A DNA stretch of 64,000 nucleotides. It comes from Papio anubis (lineage: Eukaryota; Chordata; Mammalia; Primates; Cercopithecidae). Position numbers and translations under genes: made by a program. Positions 47,515-59,965 of this stretch are shown piece after piece (position 1 is the stretch's first letter; each line of letters starts with the position of its first letter). The notes beneath the pieces were generated by a model that did no database searches, had not been told where the DNA came from, and saw nothing but the letters and a program-made list of their open reading frames with translations. Where the stretch lies: assembly GCF_008728515.1 (NCBI RefSeq), contig NC_044988.1, forward strand, positions 34,761,159-34,825,158. The letters are read 5' to 3'.

Positions 47515-50070
47515 CAACCAGTATATTAAAAAGTTTATTTTAGTAACATTATAAGGCAACAATCCTTAGTAAGTCAACCAGTGACAAGAAATTGACAAAA
47601 CGCTCCTTCTACAGCTTCCTGAGACAGCAGGCTGGCTTGTGGCCCCTTTGGTGGTAACATCTTAAGGAATCATGTTTGTTTATTTATGCTAAACTGTAAA
47701 AACAAACACTTCATGCGACAATCATTCTTAGGTCAAACACAAGAACAAACTACTTTGAAATCGTAATTCTTCACACTTTTTCCCTGAATATGCTGTACTG
47801 TACTACTAACATTAAATTCTGTAGAAAATAATGCATTGTTAGTGACTTGTTAGACCCTTTTAGAAATTATTTAAAGGATCCTCTTATAAAAAAATTTTAA
47901 TCTCAGAATCTACTGTGACAGACAAACGGTATACTTAACAGTTGAGTCATAAATACTGTGTATAATTGCTTGACCATCTCTGGCATTTAAATGACCTCCC
48001 AGAATATTACACAAGCCCTGAGACTAGTGAGCATCTTATTACTGACCTTGTACAACACCAAAGTTTCATAATGCTAAAGAAAACCAAAACAAAAGACAAT
48101 GGTTTACACAGGAAAATAACCCAAAGGCAATACGAAAACAGTCATAATTTATTACTGATAAAGAGTAAAGGCATCCTTCCCAAAGCGGGGGGAAATCACA
48201 GGGAACACTAATTATATCAGATAAACCACGGGGATGGAAAATAGGCCCATATTTTTAAATTCATTGAGAAATCATTACTTTTTCTCCACAACTGTGATTC
48301 TATACAAGATACAAACCCTGCAAACCTTTTGTGCTACCTGACGGATAAAAGTAGCAGGAGCCAGACTCCTGAAGCACTTGTGATTTCTACAAAGTCAAGG
48401 AAAAGCAATGACTCCAGTGTGCAGTGCTGATGCATGTGACAGCCTAACGTGTTATTATTCAGCTCTGGTTGCAGCCCTATCTACGTGGGCCCAGTTAGTT
48501 TTTAGGGAATCACAAGATTAGGCAGGCAATGAGAAGCATGATTTTAAAAAGCACATCATACACATTAAACAAGCAGCTTCAAGGACGTTTTCTCCTGCAA
48601 TGCACACTTACTGTGCTCTTTCTATTCAGATAGATCCACAGACCACCTTTCAAGACCATTCCTCTCTCATTTCCTCCATCACCCAAGATAAATCTAGCTA
48701 CCCTTTTTTTGTTTTGTTAACTGTGCCTTTTCTTTCAGCTTTTTGTCCTTGTTAAAATTTGTCCAATGTTTCACATTTCCTAATGATAAAAAGAAAGCTT
48801 GCACAGTTTACCATTGATCTCACCAATCCCCTCACTGCTGGAACCAAAAAGCCATGAGAGGTACTGCTGTGATACACCTTACAAGCTACATAGCCATCTT
48901 CAAAATGAAAACCACCTTTAAGTCCTCATGCTGCCACTATGCAGGATCTGAACCACCTACAGGTACAGTGGTCTCATTCCAGTATAAGCCACAACCTCAA
49001 GTCTCAGGAAAGCCAGCCTGCTGGATAGTAAATTACTGAGAAAAACTAATCTATTCAACTGGCTGGAAAACAAAAAGGCCCAGTGCATCAATAAGATTAT
49101 ACCATAAAGGATTAACCTTGTATAACACAAGACTCCTAGGAAACAAAGAAAAAAGAATAAATATTTATAAAATGCCCACTACTCCCAGCCTTCCTTCTAC
49201 CCCAGAATAGCCCAGGTGGCAGCTCAGTGCTCTGAGGAAGGAAGTTAAGGTCATGTACTGGCACAAACAATATTCTGAACCAAAAGAACCTACGAAAACC
49301 AGAGGGACATGTGGCCAAATACTACCCTTTTCAACTTGGTAAGATGGAGAGGGGTAAACAGACATGTTTCAGAGGAAAACAGCCATAGAAAACCACCTCA
49401 GGAAAGCAGCACAGCAGTGGATCTGGGTGTCCATTTGTCAGGACAGTGAGTCACCAGCTCAGCACAGGGTCCAGGCCTCAGCACAGAGACACAAAGCACA
49501 TCTGAGAGGCTGCCTGAAGAAACAGCTCGACAAAGGCTACAGCCTCAAGAGCGCAATGCTTCTCTTTTCTCCCAGCCCTATGGCAATCACTTCCTAGTGA
49601 CCTACACAGAGTTACAGTCTCAAGGGGAATCACTACCCCAGTGAATGATATTTTACCCACCATCCACGAATACAACAAATGGTTTTGGGGCTTAAATTGG
49701 AAACAACTTTTGTCTCATTAACAATGGTCTAACAGTGTACATCTTTCTTGATCCTAACGGGGCACCTACTGAAGTGGTTTGTTGGCTTTTGTCCTTAAGG
49801 TCATATGAAATGACGTGTGTGTAGTGGCAGTACCCACATGTGCTTAAGTGCCAGAAGACTGGCATTTTCAAGTGTCAACAGGCCATGCATCATTGTGCCA
49901 CAGCTAAACCCTTATAGTGCTTGGCCCTGAAAAGTGTTAACCCAGAAAGTTCTTTGAACATATGCTCATTAAAATTCATTGACTTACGTTACAAACATCC
50001 ACGTAACATAGGGAGAAACCATGTCACATGGAGTATCCACTGGGCACGTACTTAGAGCTCATCCACAAAA
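47515..50070 (-). other. ERMP1: ERMP1 3' UTR (inferred)
   Basis: About 2.5 kb of repeat-poor sequence downstream (minus strand) of the ERMP1 stop. It ends near a minus-strand AATAAA at 47,534-47,539, just before L1-flanking DNA. Another AATAAA-type hexamer lies near 47,677. Open frames here (for example 49,364-49,597) have no coding character that I recognise. The 3' end is inferred. Confidence 0.6.
47534..47539 (-). terminator. Candidate poly(A) signal of ERMP1
   Basis: TTTATT on the + strand reads AATAAA on the minus strand. It is the last such hexamer in the repeat-free block downstream of ERMP1. Confidence 0.5.
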
Positions 50071-50235
50071 CTAAAACACAAAGAGATCGTAGGTGCACAC
50101 CCAGGCAGAGGGAAATGTCCAATCTGGGAACCTTTCCTTCAGAGCATCCAGTTGAGGGGATCTCTTGTCTTCCCCAGATAGATAGTGAGCAGCAATGGCC
50201 ACAGTGACCATTCCTTCAGGATGTTCTTCTGAGAC
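50071..50235 (-). CDS. ERMP1: ERMP1 terminal coding exon
   Basis: 165 bp (54 codons plus stop). The acceptor 'ctctggcag' lies at 50,236. It follows a short intron of 121 bp. The C-terminus is 'DWTFPSAWVCTYDLFVF'. Confidence 0.93.
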   Translation of the reverse strand, partial: VSEEHPEGMVTVAIAAHYLSGEDKRSPQLDALKERFPDWTFPSAWVCTYDLFVF

Positions 50236-50520
50236 CTGCCAGAGAAAATCAATTAGTTCTCCAGTTCTCGGAAGCCAGAATACTGAACCCAAGGTTCTTG
50301 CTAAATACCACCTGGGAACCTAATCAATGAAACAAACAATGCTGGGAAATTTGCACCTGCACTTCTATCCAGAACTGCCATGCAGAGGCCTGGAGTCCAT
50401 GGGAATAAAAGACAAAGTAGTCTCCTCCTTTACTTGTGACTGGGGTGCCATTACCAAGAGACCACTGAGAGAGTGTTGACCCTTTGTGGGCTCGAACATA
50501 AAAGGACATATGGCTTGGTC
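50071..50520 (-). CDS. ERMP1: ERMP1 (endoplasmic reticulum metallopeptidase 1), last two coding exons
   Basis: ERMP1 (Felix-ina/FXNA) is a multi-pass ER membrane protein with a lumenal M28-type zinc aminopeptidase domain. The gene runs on the minus strand, convergent with RIC1, as at human 9p24.1. Only the C-terminal region beyond the transmembrane part is visible, so no catalytic residues can be checked here. Exon 50,357-50,520 encodes 'PSHMSFYVRAHKGSTLSQWS' to 'SAWQFWIEVQ'. Exon 50,071-50,235 encodes 'VSEEHPEGMVTVAIAAHYLS' to 'WVCTYDLFVF' and the stop. The joined frame is open. I recognised no further ERMP1 exon up to the right edge of the window. Confidence 0.93.
50357..50520 (-). CDS. ERMP1: ERMP1 penultimate coding exon
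   Basis: 164 bp read on the minus strand. The acceptor 'accttacag' ends at 50,521 and the donor 'gtgcaa' starts at 50,356. It begins with two bases of a Gly codon and ends on a codon boundary after 'WIEVQ'. Confidence 0.92.
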
Positions 50521-51480
50521 CTGTAAGGTAAAAGGAAGAAAGAACAGTTAATCTTTGTAAAAGGATCAAAAAAATAACCCACAATCCAAACCAGACTTCA
50601 TAAAGGTTCATGCCTGTGTGACTTTAAATATACTCGCTATAAACCTAATGGAGGTTTACCAGTTTGGACACTTAGTGTGAATCAACAAGGTTAAATAATG
50701 AGGTACAGGAGAAAAGGCACAGGCTCTAAATGAGAAAGCCTCTGTTAAGTTGGTCCTATCACTTAACTGCTGCATGACATCAGGAATTTAATCGATGTCA
50801 CAATTTCTTCATCTATGAAATAGATTTTTTGAGGGGATTATATTAGAAAAAGCATATGAAAGTGTTGGCAAAACTGCAAAGTGCTATAACTACTGAATAG
50901 GATTGTCATTATGAATGGAGTTGTAATTTTCAGAGTTGATCACGTAATACCTTAAAATATGTTTTACTAGTTTTCCCTTCAAGCTAGAAAGTATCAGCTC
51001 AGTTCTGAGAATTTAGTCATCACTGGGAACTTCCAAGGAAACTGATGACAGTGGCAGTCAAACTAAAACTAAAATAGATAAAACTAAACAAAAACACACC
51101 CTCAGCCTAACTTGAAGACAGAGAATACCCACATTTGAAATAACCGTAAATTTTTAAATCTCAGGGAGCAATCTCACACACGTGTGCCCACCGTGCTTCT
51201 GCTGCAAGGCTTTGTGGCAAACGCAGACCAAGTAAGTCCACCCTAAATCTGAAAATACCACTATAGTGTCCAGTCAAAGAAAGGTTTACAGGGCAGGGAC
51301 TTAAAAGTATATTATTGAAGTCACAGTCTTCAAAACCAAAGCTTCTCAGGGAAAAATAAACCAAAAAAGAAGGAAGAGGCATCCTCTGGCATTTGGATGA
51401 TGAAGGTGAAAAGAAGCAAAAGAAAATTCAGGGTCCTGCAAGAAAAATCCAATCAAAAACGTTGAGTGAGATATGTATTA
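50521..51480. other. ERMP1: ERMP1 intron with a MIR-like copy
   Basis: 50,730-50,900 resembles an antisense MIR ('cacttaactgctgcatgaca', 'cacaatttcttcatctatga'). The open frame 51,161-51,382 on the minus strand has no convincing exon borders. Confidence 0.45.
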
Positions 51481-52509
51481 TTCATTCACACCAACGCAAA
51501 CTTACTAAGGAATCTAGACTTTATTACACTGACAGAAAAGGAAGCCATTGCTAGAAATCTTACAAAACAGCACAAAAATGAGGAAGAAAAGGACAAACAG
51601 ATCCATACAGTTATTACCAAAAAAAAAAAAATCAGAAAATTCTTCTTGGAAAAAAAAACCCAACCATGAAGCAGAAGAAAATGTTATGATCACACTCCAA
51701 CTACAAATGTATCCATACAAACATTTGGGCATATTTAAAACCCCACCATGAATCAGAAATTCTTACTAGAAGGAAGAATTAAAAGGACTGACTAGACTCA
51801 GAAAACAAATGGAGGAAAAAGGCAAAATTACCTTAGAAATGAAGACAATTACAAGATGCCCAACAGAACAGATTCAAAGGAAAATTTATTAACAGGCATA
51901 AAGACAGGAGAAATACTAAGAAAATTAAAATGAGAAAAAGCAAAGTAAAAAAAGGTTAGCGATAGTGGTAAAAATGGAAGGCAGGTCAAAAAGAAGTATT
52001 CATTTGGTATCCCAGAAGAAAACCGAACAACGAAACAGAACTAATATTTAAAACTGTAATCCAAGAAAGCATTCCAGAAATAAAAGGAGAGCTGAATCTA
52101 CACATTGAAAGGGACTACCAGGCACCTTAGAATATTAACATAGAACAAACAACTTCAAAACATAACCTAGTAAAACAGATTTCAAAGAAAAAAAAAATCT
52201 TCAAGGTCTTCAGTAAAAAGATCAAGTAACCTACAAAAAAAATTACATTGTATCAGACTCCAAAAACAAAATATAAAATAAAGCAACAATGGAACAGCAA
52301 TTTTTAAAAAAAATATTGGAAAATGTGAACCGAAGATTTTGTCTACCAACTTGTCCTTCAACTATCAAGGTTATAGAAAACCAATTTTAGCCATATAGAA
52401 ACAGAGCACTCATGAGCCCTTCAGAAACAATCTAGAGAATAAGAAACAGTCTAGAGAATAAGATTCATCTAACCAAGAGATAACTCTACAAACTTCAGCA
52501 AAAGAACTT

Positions 52510-52789
52510 TTTCTTGAGACGGGGTTTTGCTCTATCACCTAGGTTTGAGTGCAGTGGCATGAACACAGCCCACTGCAGCCTTGACTTCCTTGGCTTGAGC
52601 AATCCTGTTGCCTCAGCCTCCCAAGTAGCTGGGACTACAGATGCATGCTACAAACCTGGCTTTTTTTTTTTTTTTGGTAGAGATGGGGTCTCCCCATGTT
52701 GCCCAGGCTGGTCTCGAGCTCCTGGGCTCAAGCCATCCTCCCACCTCAACCTCCCAAAGTACTCCCAAAGTAAGCCACCACACCTGGCC
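52510..52789 (-). mobile_element. AluJ, antisense
   Basis: The target duplication 'aaaagaactt' lies at 52,500 and 52,790. Diverged, with a poly-T run in mid-element. Confidence 0.9.
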
Positions 52790-52978
52790 AAAAGAACTTA
52801 CTATAGTGAGGATTTTAATACATCCAAATGTATTACAAAAACACTAAGGTGAAGGTATAAAACAAATGTGCAAATGTTACATGCTGTAATAAATATTGGA
52901 TGGAAAATGGGAGAGAGAAAGAGGAAAATATAATAAGCATGCTGTTGTACAGGTTAATTGGTGAGAGTTAAAACAATA

Positions 52979-53088
52979 CCTTTATTTATTTATTTATTTT
53001 TTTCTGAGACGGGGTCTCGCTCTGTGGCCCAGGCTGGAGTGCAGGGGCGCAATTTCAGCTCACTGCAACCTCTGCCTCCCAGGTTCAA
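52979..53088 (-). repeat. 5'-truncated Alu, antisense
   Basis: A (TTTA)n tail then only about 110 bp of the Alu 3' end, stopping at 'cccaggttcaagt'. The flanks 'gtaaaa(c/t)aata' look like a degenerate target duplication. Confidence 0.85.
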
Positions 53089-53730
53089 GTAAAATAATAG
53101 AGAATTAAAACAAATATAAATATTCATAAATGCCAGAAAATAAATGTTTTAAAGAGCATAGAAGACACCTCATAGAAAAAAGGAACATAACAAATAAAGC
53201 AATACATGTAATTATAAAATATTGTGACAACTGAGGCCAAATGTATGAGTAATAAAAATTAATGTAAATAAACCTAACTTACCCACTAAAAGAAAAAAAA
53301 TTTCAACTTGGCTTACAAAACCAAGCCCAATCACATACTGTATGTTTCCTGAATACAGAGATTCAGAAAGGGTAAATGAAGGTATGAACAAAGGTATTTC
53401 AGGCAAGTGGAAATTGTTTAAAAGTCCTATCTTATTTCTGAAAAAACAGAATTCAAGGCAAAAGCATTAAATATAAAAGGGGTACTTTTTAATACTAAAA
53501 GTCACAATTCACAATGAAGACATAAAAATTGTGAATATCTATGCATCAGATAACACAGCAACCACTTTATAAAGAAAACTACAGGAGACGTATAGAAGAT
53601 ATATACATATAAACAGACAAATAAGAAACTCCAATATTCCATTCAGTACAAGACACGTCAATCAAGCAAAAAATAAGGATGATATAGGAAGACTTAAAAT
53701 GACCAATGAGGTAGATCACGTGGATGTATA

Positions 53731-54522
53731 CAGGTTAAGTATTCCGTATTTGAAATGCTTGAGACCAGAAGTGTTTCAGATTTTGGAATACTTGCATTAC
53801 CCTATAGGTACCATGCAGGCCTTTTTGGCATTTTAAACAATATCTTTACACAACAGAACAGAGAATAAGCAAAAACAAAAACAAAACAAAAGTGTGTAAT
53901 GCACATAGGTCTGGGCTTCATGTGAGGTATTATGAGAAACCTGCCATTGGCATATGCAGCCTACACACGTACCATTTTATTACTCTTTACAGGCATGCTT
54001 GCATGGAGAATCCGGGTGTGTGAGGAATGTATGTCACAGTTGAAAGGGGCTGGAAAGGTTTTCTTCCCCCAGGGATACTGAATAACTGTGTTGTGTGCCT
54101 ATGTTTTGACTATGAGCTGTCATATGAGGTCAGATGTGGAATTTTCTTTTCTTTTTTTTTTTTTGAGACACGGTCTCACTCTGTCACCAAGGCTGGGGTG
54201 CAGTGGTGCAATTATGACTCACTGTAGTCTCCAATTCCTGGACTCAAGCAGTCCTCCCTCCTGGGTAGCTAGGACTACAGGCGTGAGCTATTATACCTGG
54301 CTAATGTTTTAATTTTTTGTAGAGACAAGGTCTGACTATGTTGCCCAGGCTGGTCCCAAACTCCTGGCCCCAAGTGATTCTTCTGCCTTGGCCTTCCCAA
54401 ATGTGGGGATTACAGGTATGAGCCACCATGGCTGGCAGAATTTTCCTTTTGTGGCATCAAGCATCAAGTTGGTGCTCAAAAAGTTTTGGATTTCAGATTT
54501 TTGGATGAGGGTGCTCAATCTG
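53731..54522 (+). repeat. TA-flanked DNA transposon (Tc1/mariner type) interrupted by an Alu
   Basis: The left end 'caggttaagtattccgtatt' and right end 'gggtgctcaatctg' are imperfect inverted repeats with TA on both sides (53,729 and 54,523). It matches the copy at 1,481-1,785. An antisense Alu sits inside at 54,151-54,438. Confidence 0.7.
54151..54438 (-). mobile_element. Alu, antisense, inside a DNA transposon
   Basis: A poly-T then 'gagacacggtctcactctgt' to 'ccaccatggctggc'. Diverged. Confidence 0.9.
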
Positions 54523-54847
54523 TATATATCAAAACTTTATGTACTGATAATACGAAATATACCTTCTCAAGTGAGCATCAAACACTTACAAAATCGAGTA
54601 CTAGAGGTCACACAAGAAATACGGGAAAGTTATATAAAATTAGAAATAAATGACATTGATCACAATTTAATAAAACTGATTTGTTGAAATTAACAATAAA
54701 ACAGCTTTCCTCTGGAAATTAAAAGGTCTTCTATTAAAGACTCTTCCGTGAAAGAGGAAGTACAAACTGAAATTACAGAATTTTTTTAAAACAGGAACTA
54801 TTAGATACATGCAAAACAGTAATAAGAGGAAAATTCATAGCAATAAA

Positions 54848-55112
54848 TTTTGGGGGGTGTTGATGCAATGGCTAATGCCTGTGATCTTAACACTTTAGGA
54901 GGCCAAGGCAGGAGGATCACTTGAGGGCAATATAGCGAGACACCATCTCTAGATAAAGTTTTTTTAAAAATTTGCCAGGAGTGGTGACATACACCTGTAG
55001 TCCCAGCCACTCCAGAGGCTGAGATAGGAGGATCACTTGGAGCCCATGAGTTTGATGCTGCAGTGAGCCATGATCACACCACTGCACTCCAGTCTGAGTG
55101 ACCAGGGAGATT
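54848..55112 (+). repeat. AluJ, sense, diverged
   Basis: 'gcaatggctaatgcctgtga' to 'cactgcactccagtctgagt'. Inserted in old L1 ORF2. Confidence 0.85.
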
Positions 55113-56154
55113 CCAAATCAAAAATATCTGTCTTTTTTCAGTAAAATAAATTTTTAAAAGTGACTTGGGTCAAAAAGAACAACAAAGTAACCAAAAGAAA
55201 GCAAAGATGAAAGCAGGAATCAATGAAATACAGAACAAAAACAGACCTAATTTTTTAAAATAGAAGTTTTTTTCCCTAAATTAACAAAATAAGACAATTG
55301 CTAGCTAAATTAAGAGAGGAGCAGTGGGGAAAGAGAGCAAAACAGAGAAAACACAAATATACAAAAAGATAAAAAGAAAAATAATCTAAACAATAAATTT
55401 ATAAAATCACATGACTATTTTGCAGGCCTCTATACTAATAAATTTGAAAACCCAGAAGAAATCAGTACTTTTCTAGAAAAATATAGATTACCAAAACTGA
55501 GCAAATTAAAGATATAAAGTTTAAACAGACCAGTTTCCCTAGAAAAAATTAAGGAACTGCCCCCCATAAAAGCACCAGGCCCTGATGGCGTTCACAGAGG
55601 AATTCAAGGCAACTTCCCAACCAAATAGCTCCAATGCTCCATAAACTGTTCCAAGGTATTGAAAATGAAGGAAAACTAATTGTTGTTATACAGTATTAAT
55701 AAAGAGTACAAAGAAAAAAGCAGACCAGTATCATTCATGAATATTAATGCACAATTTGCCAGTAACATCAGCAAACAGAATCCATCACCACATTAATAAA
55801 ATAATAGGCCATAAAAAAAGACACAATGAAGAACATTCCTATCACTGCCTTCATAGATGCTCAAAAAGCCTTTCTCAAAATAAAACACTCATTTCTTGTT
55901 TTTAAAATTCAACAAGATGACAGCTGATGAATGCTTGCTGAAAATGATTTAAAAAAATATGTACCTTAGTCCTAAGACCAGGATCTTAAATATGAGGAAA
56001 ACACTAGAGACCTTTGCACTAATATCAAAAACAAGACAAGGATGCTCACTATATCCGTAACTTCAACACTGTGCTAGAATTTATTAGCCAACTGGACAAT
56101 TAGAGGCATAAAAATTGGTAGAAAAGAAATAAAACTCTATTTGCAGATGATATG

Positions 56155-58383
56155 CAGCAGTCAATAAACCACACCTGATATCTGTTTTTGTATGGCCCTC
56201 AGGCTAGGAATGGTTTTTACATTTTTAATGGGTGGTAAAGAAAAAAAAAAAAGGGAAAACAAAAGAATGTGACCTAGGCAAGGCCTAAATTATTTACTAC
56301 CTGAATGATATGGTTTGCCTGTGTCCCCACCCAAATCTCATCTTGAATTGTAACTCCCACAATTCCCATGTGTGGTGAGAGGAACCCAGTGGGAAGTGGT
56401 TAAATCTTGGGGGCACATCTTTCTCATGCTGTTCTCATGACAGTGAATTAGTCTCACAAGATCTGATGGTTTTAAAAACGGTAGTTTCCCTGCACAAGCT
56501 CTCCTTTGCCTGCTGCCATCCATGTAAGACATGACTTGCTCCTCCTTGCCTTTCACCTTCTGCCATGATTGTAAGGCTTCCCCAGCCACGTGGAACTGTA
56601 AGTCCAATAAAACTCTTTCTTTTGTAAATTGCCCAGTCTCAGGTATGTCTTTATCAGCAACATGTAAACAGACTAATACAGTAAACTGGTACCAGTAGAG
56701 TGGGGTGCTGCTGAAAAGGTACCCAAAAATGTGGGAGCAACTTTGGAACTGGGTAAAAGGCAGAGGCTGCAGCAGTTTTGGAGGGCTCAGAAGAAGAGGA
56801 AAATGTGGGAAAGTCTGGAACGTCCTAGAGACTTGTTGAATGGCTGTGACCAAAATACTGATAATGATATGGAAAATAAAGTCCAGGCTGAGGTGGTCTT
56901 GGATAGAAATGAGGAACTTCTTGGGAACTACAGCAAAGGTAACTCTTCTTATGTTTTAGCAAAGAGACTGGTGGCATTTTGCCCCTGCCCTAGAGATGTG
57001 TGGAACTCTGAACTCAATTGAGAGAGATGATTTAGGGTAGCTGGTGGAAGGAATTTCTAAGCAGCAAAGCACTCAAGAAGTGGCTTGGGTGCTGTTAAAG
57101 GCAGTTTTATAAGGGAAGCAGAGCACAAAATTCAGAAAATTTGCAGCCTGACAATGTGATAGAAAAGAAAATCCCATTTTCTGAGGAGAAATTCAAGCCA
57201 GCTGCAGAAATTTGCATAAGTAACAAGGAGCCAAATTTTAATCCCCAAGACAATAGGGAAAACGTCTCCAGGGCATGTCAGACGTCTTCACAGCAGCCCC
57301 TCCCATCACTGGCCCAGAGGCCTAAGAGGAAAAAGTGGTTTCATGGGCTATGCCCAGGGTCTCCATACTGTGTGCAGCCTAGTGACTTAGTGCCCTGCAT
57401 CTCAACCACTCCAGCCATGGCTGAAAAGGACCAATGCAGAGTTCAGGACGTGGCTTCAAAGGGTGCAACCCTCAAGCCTTGGCAGCTTCCATATGGTGTT
57501 GAGCCCGTGAGCACATAAAAGTCAAAAACTGGGGTTTGGAAACCTCTGCCTAGATTTCAGAAGATGTATGGAAACGCCTGGATGCCCAGGCAGAAGTTTG
57601 TGCAGGGGTGGGGCCTTCATGGAGAACTTCTGTTAGGGCAGTGTGGAAGGGAAACGTGGGGTTGGAGCCCCCACACAGAGTCCCTACTGGGGCACTGCCT
57701 AGTGGAGCTGCAAGAAGAGGGCTACTATCCTCCAGACCCCAGGATAGTGGATCCACTGACAGCTTGCACTATGCTCCTGGAAAAGCCACAGACACTCAAC
57801 GGCAGCCAGTGAAGGCAGCTGGGGTGAGACTGTACCTGCAAAGCCACAGGGATGGAGCTGCCCAAGACCATGGAAACCCACCTCTTGCATCCGTGTGACT
57901 TGGATGTGAAACATGGAATCAAAGGAGATGATTTTGGAACTTTAAGATTTGACTGCCCTGCTGGATTTCGGACTTGCATAAGGCCTGTAGCCCCTTTGTT
58001 TTGGCCAATTTCTCTCATTTGGAATGGCTGTATTTACCCAATGCCTGTACCCCCATTGTATCTAGGAAGTAACTAACTTGCTTTTGATTTTATAGGCTCA
58101 TAGGCAGAAGGGACTTGCTTTGTCTCAGATGAGACTTTGGACTGTGGACTTTTAATGCTAAAATGAGTTAAGACCTTAGGGGACTGTTGGGAAGGCAACA
58201 TATACGATGTGACTTGCTCTTCCTTGCCTTTCACCTTCTGCCATGATCTGAGGCCACCCCAGCCACATGGAACTGTAAGTCCAATAAACCTCTTTCTTTT
58301 GTAAATTGCCCAGTCTCGGGTATGTCTTTATGAGCAGCATAAAAACAGACTGGCCCTTTAGAGAAAAAGTTTGTGAACCCCTG
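56155..58383 (+). repeat. hAT-type DNA transposon carrying a nested THE1 element
   Basis: The left part 56,155-56,305 begins 'cagcagtcaataaacc'. The right part 58,353-58,383 ends 'gtttgtgaacccctg', the characteristic tail of an old Charlie-like hAT. The two parts join in sequence ('atttactacctg' / 'ctggcccttta') across the THE1 insertion. Confidence 0.7.
56306..58352 (+). mobile_element. THE1 (MaLR) retroelement with a truncated 3' LTR
   Basis: The 5' LTR 56,306-56,680 begins TGATATGG and has an AATAAA-like site and the typical 'actaataca' end. The internal region 56,681 to about 58,190 is non-coding. The 3' LTR retains only its last 155 bp or so (58,197-58,352). It is non-autonomous, and the frames inside (for example 57,141-57,518) are not functional genes. 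Confidence 0.92.
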
Positions 58384-58577
58384 GTATATCTGGAGAACCG
58401 AAGGATATCAATGGTTAAACTAACTCAAAAAATACAAGATTCAGTTAGGTAGTAGGATATAAAATTGACATGTAGAAATCAACTGCCTTCACACATACAA
58501 AAAATAATCAGAGGATATAATGGTAGAGAAATGCCCTCAATTATAAACAGCAACACAATCTAGATGAGAAAAACCTC

Positions 58578-58829
58578 TCAGACAGGGTTTCGCTCTGTCA
58601 CCCAGCCTGGAGTATGGTAGCACAATCACAGCTCACTGCAACCTCGAATTCTATGCCCAAGCGATTCTCCTACCTCAGCCTCCCAAGTAGCTGGGACTAC
58701 AGGTGTGCACAAGCACTCTTAATTTTTTTCTTTTTTTGTAGAGATGGGGTCTCACTATGTTGCATAGGCTGGTCCCAGGCTCAAGCAATCTGCCTACCTC
58801 AGCCTCCCAAAGTGCTGGGACTATAGGGG
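58578..58829 (-). mobile_element. Alu, antisense
   Basis: It lacks a long poly-T. The flanks 'aaaacc(t/c)ct' at about 58,569 and 58,832 look like a target duplication. Inserted in old L1. Confidence 0.85.
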
Positions 58830-59607
58830 GAAAACCCCTGAAAGACATAAAAATAGATTTGAACAAAGGAAATGTCATTCCCAGGTCACTGATAGAATGA
58901 CTCAACATTGTATCAGTTCTCCTGAAGGTAATTTATAAATTTATTATGATACTCCAAAAATACCAATAAGCAATAAGCTTTATATTAGAATTGGGTAAGT
59001 TATTACTGATGTTCATATGAAAAAGAAAATAGCAAGGAAGATAAACAAAAACAGCAAGGAAAATACTGAAAAACAAAAACTACAAAGGAGCTTAATGCTT
59101 TCAATCATGAAAACACTATAAAGCTTCTATAATTAAAAGTGTAATAACTAGTGTACAAATAGACCCACACATACACAGTCAAATGATTTCTGATAAGGGC
59201 ACCAAAGCAATTCAATGGTAAAAGTATTTTCAAAAAAATGGTGCTAGGAAAACTTGATATCCATAAAGGAAAAAAAGAGCCTTGACCCCTACACCTCAGA
59301 CCATACACAAAAATTAATTCAAGGTGGATTACAGGCCTAAACATAAAAGCTAAAGCTGTAAAGCTTCTAGGAGGAAATGTAAGAATCTATGTTTGTGACC
59401 ACTAGGTAGGCAATAATTTTTTAGAGGAATAAAAAGCACTGATCCTGAAAGAAAACCCTGATATACTGGACTTCAGAGAAATTTAAAACTTCTGCACATC
59501 AAAAGACAACATTAAAAAAAGAATATAGAAAATCTTCACAACATATATCAGATGAAGGATTTTTATCTGGAATACACAAACTCTTACAAGTCAAGAAGAA
59601 ACATAAT

Positions 59608-59608
59608 A

Positions 59609-59642
<34 letters not shown>
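59608..59642. repeat. (TG)n(TA)n microsatellite
   Basis: A TG run followed by a TA run directly before an Alu poly-T. Confidence 0.9.
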
Positions 59643-59643
<1 letters not shown>

Positions 59644-59940
59644 TTTTTTTTTTTTTTGGAGACAGAGTCTCACTCTGTCGCTCAGGCTGGAGTGCAGTGG
59701 CACAATCTTGGCTCACTGCAACCTCTGCCTCGCGGGTTCAAGTGATTCTCCTGCCTCAGCCTCCCAAGTAGCTGGGCTTACAGATGCACACCAATACACC
59801 CAGCTAATTTTTTATATTTTTGGTAGAGATGAGGTTTCACCATGTTGGCCAGGCTGGTCTTGAACTCCTGACCTCAAATGATCTGCCTGTCTCAGCTGCC
59901 CAAAGTGCTGAGATTGCAGACGTGAGCCACCATGCCCGGC
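59643..59940 (-). mobile_element. Alu (AluS type), antisense; left arm of an inverted pair
   Basis: A full dimer ending 'caccatgcccggcc'. A sense Alu begins about 25 bp later. Confidence 0.93.
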
Positions 59941-59965
59941 CCATGACTTTTTAAAAAGGGAAAAG

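Noticed and set aside
48854..49597. Small + strand frames in the inferred ERMP1 3' UTR
   Set aside because: They are on the opposite strand to ERMP1, show no recognisable protein and no conserved start context.
51161..51382. Possible extra ERMP1 exon on the minus strand
   Set aside because: The frame is open, but no acceptor/donor pair in the right phase (the upstream exon must end one base into a Gly codon) could be recognised, nor any familiar protein sequence.
56338..58076. Several open frames (56,338-56,853, 57,141-57,518, 57,725-58,018) that could look like a compact gene cluster
   Set aside because: The sequence is the LTR and non-coding internal part of a THE1 element; the frames are on both strands and incidental.
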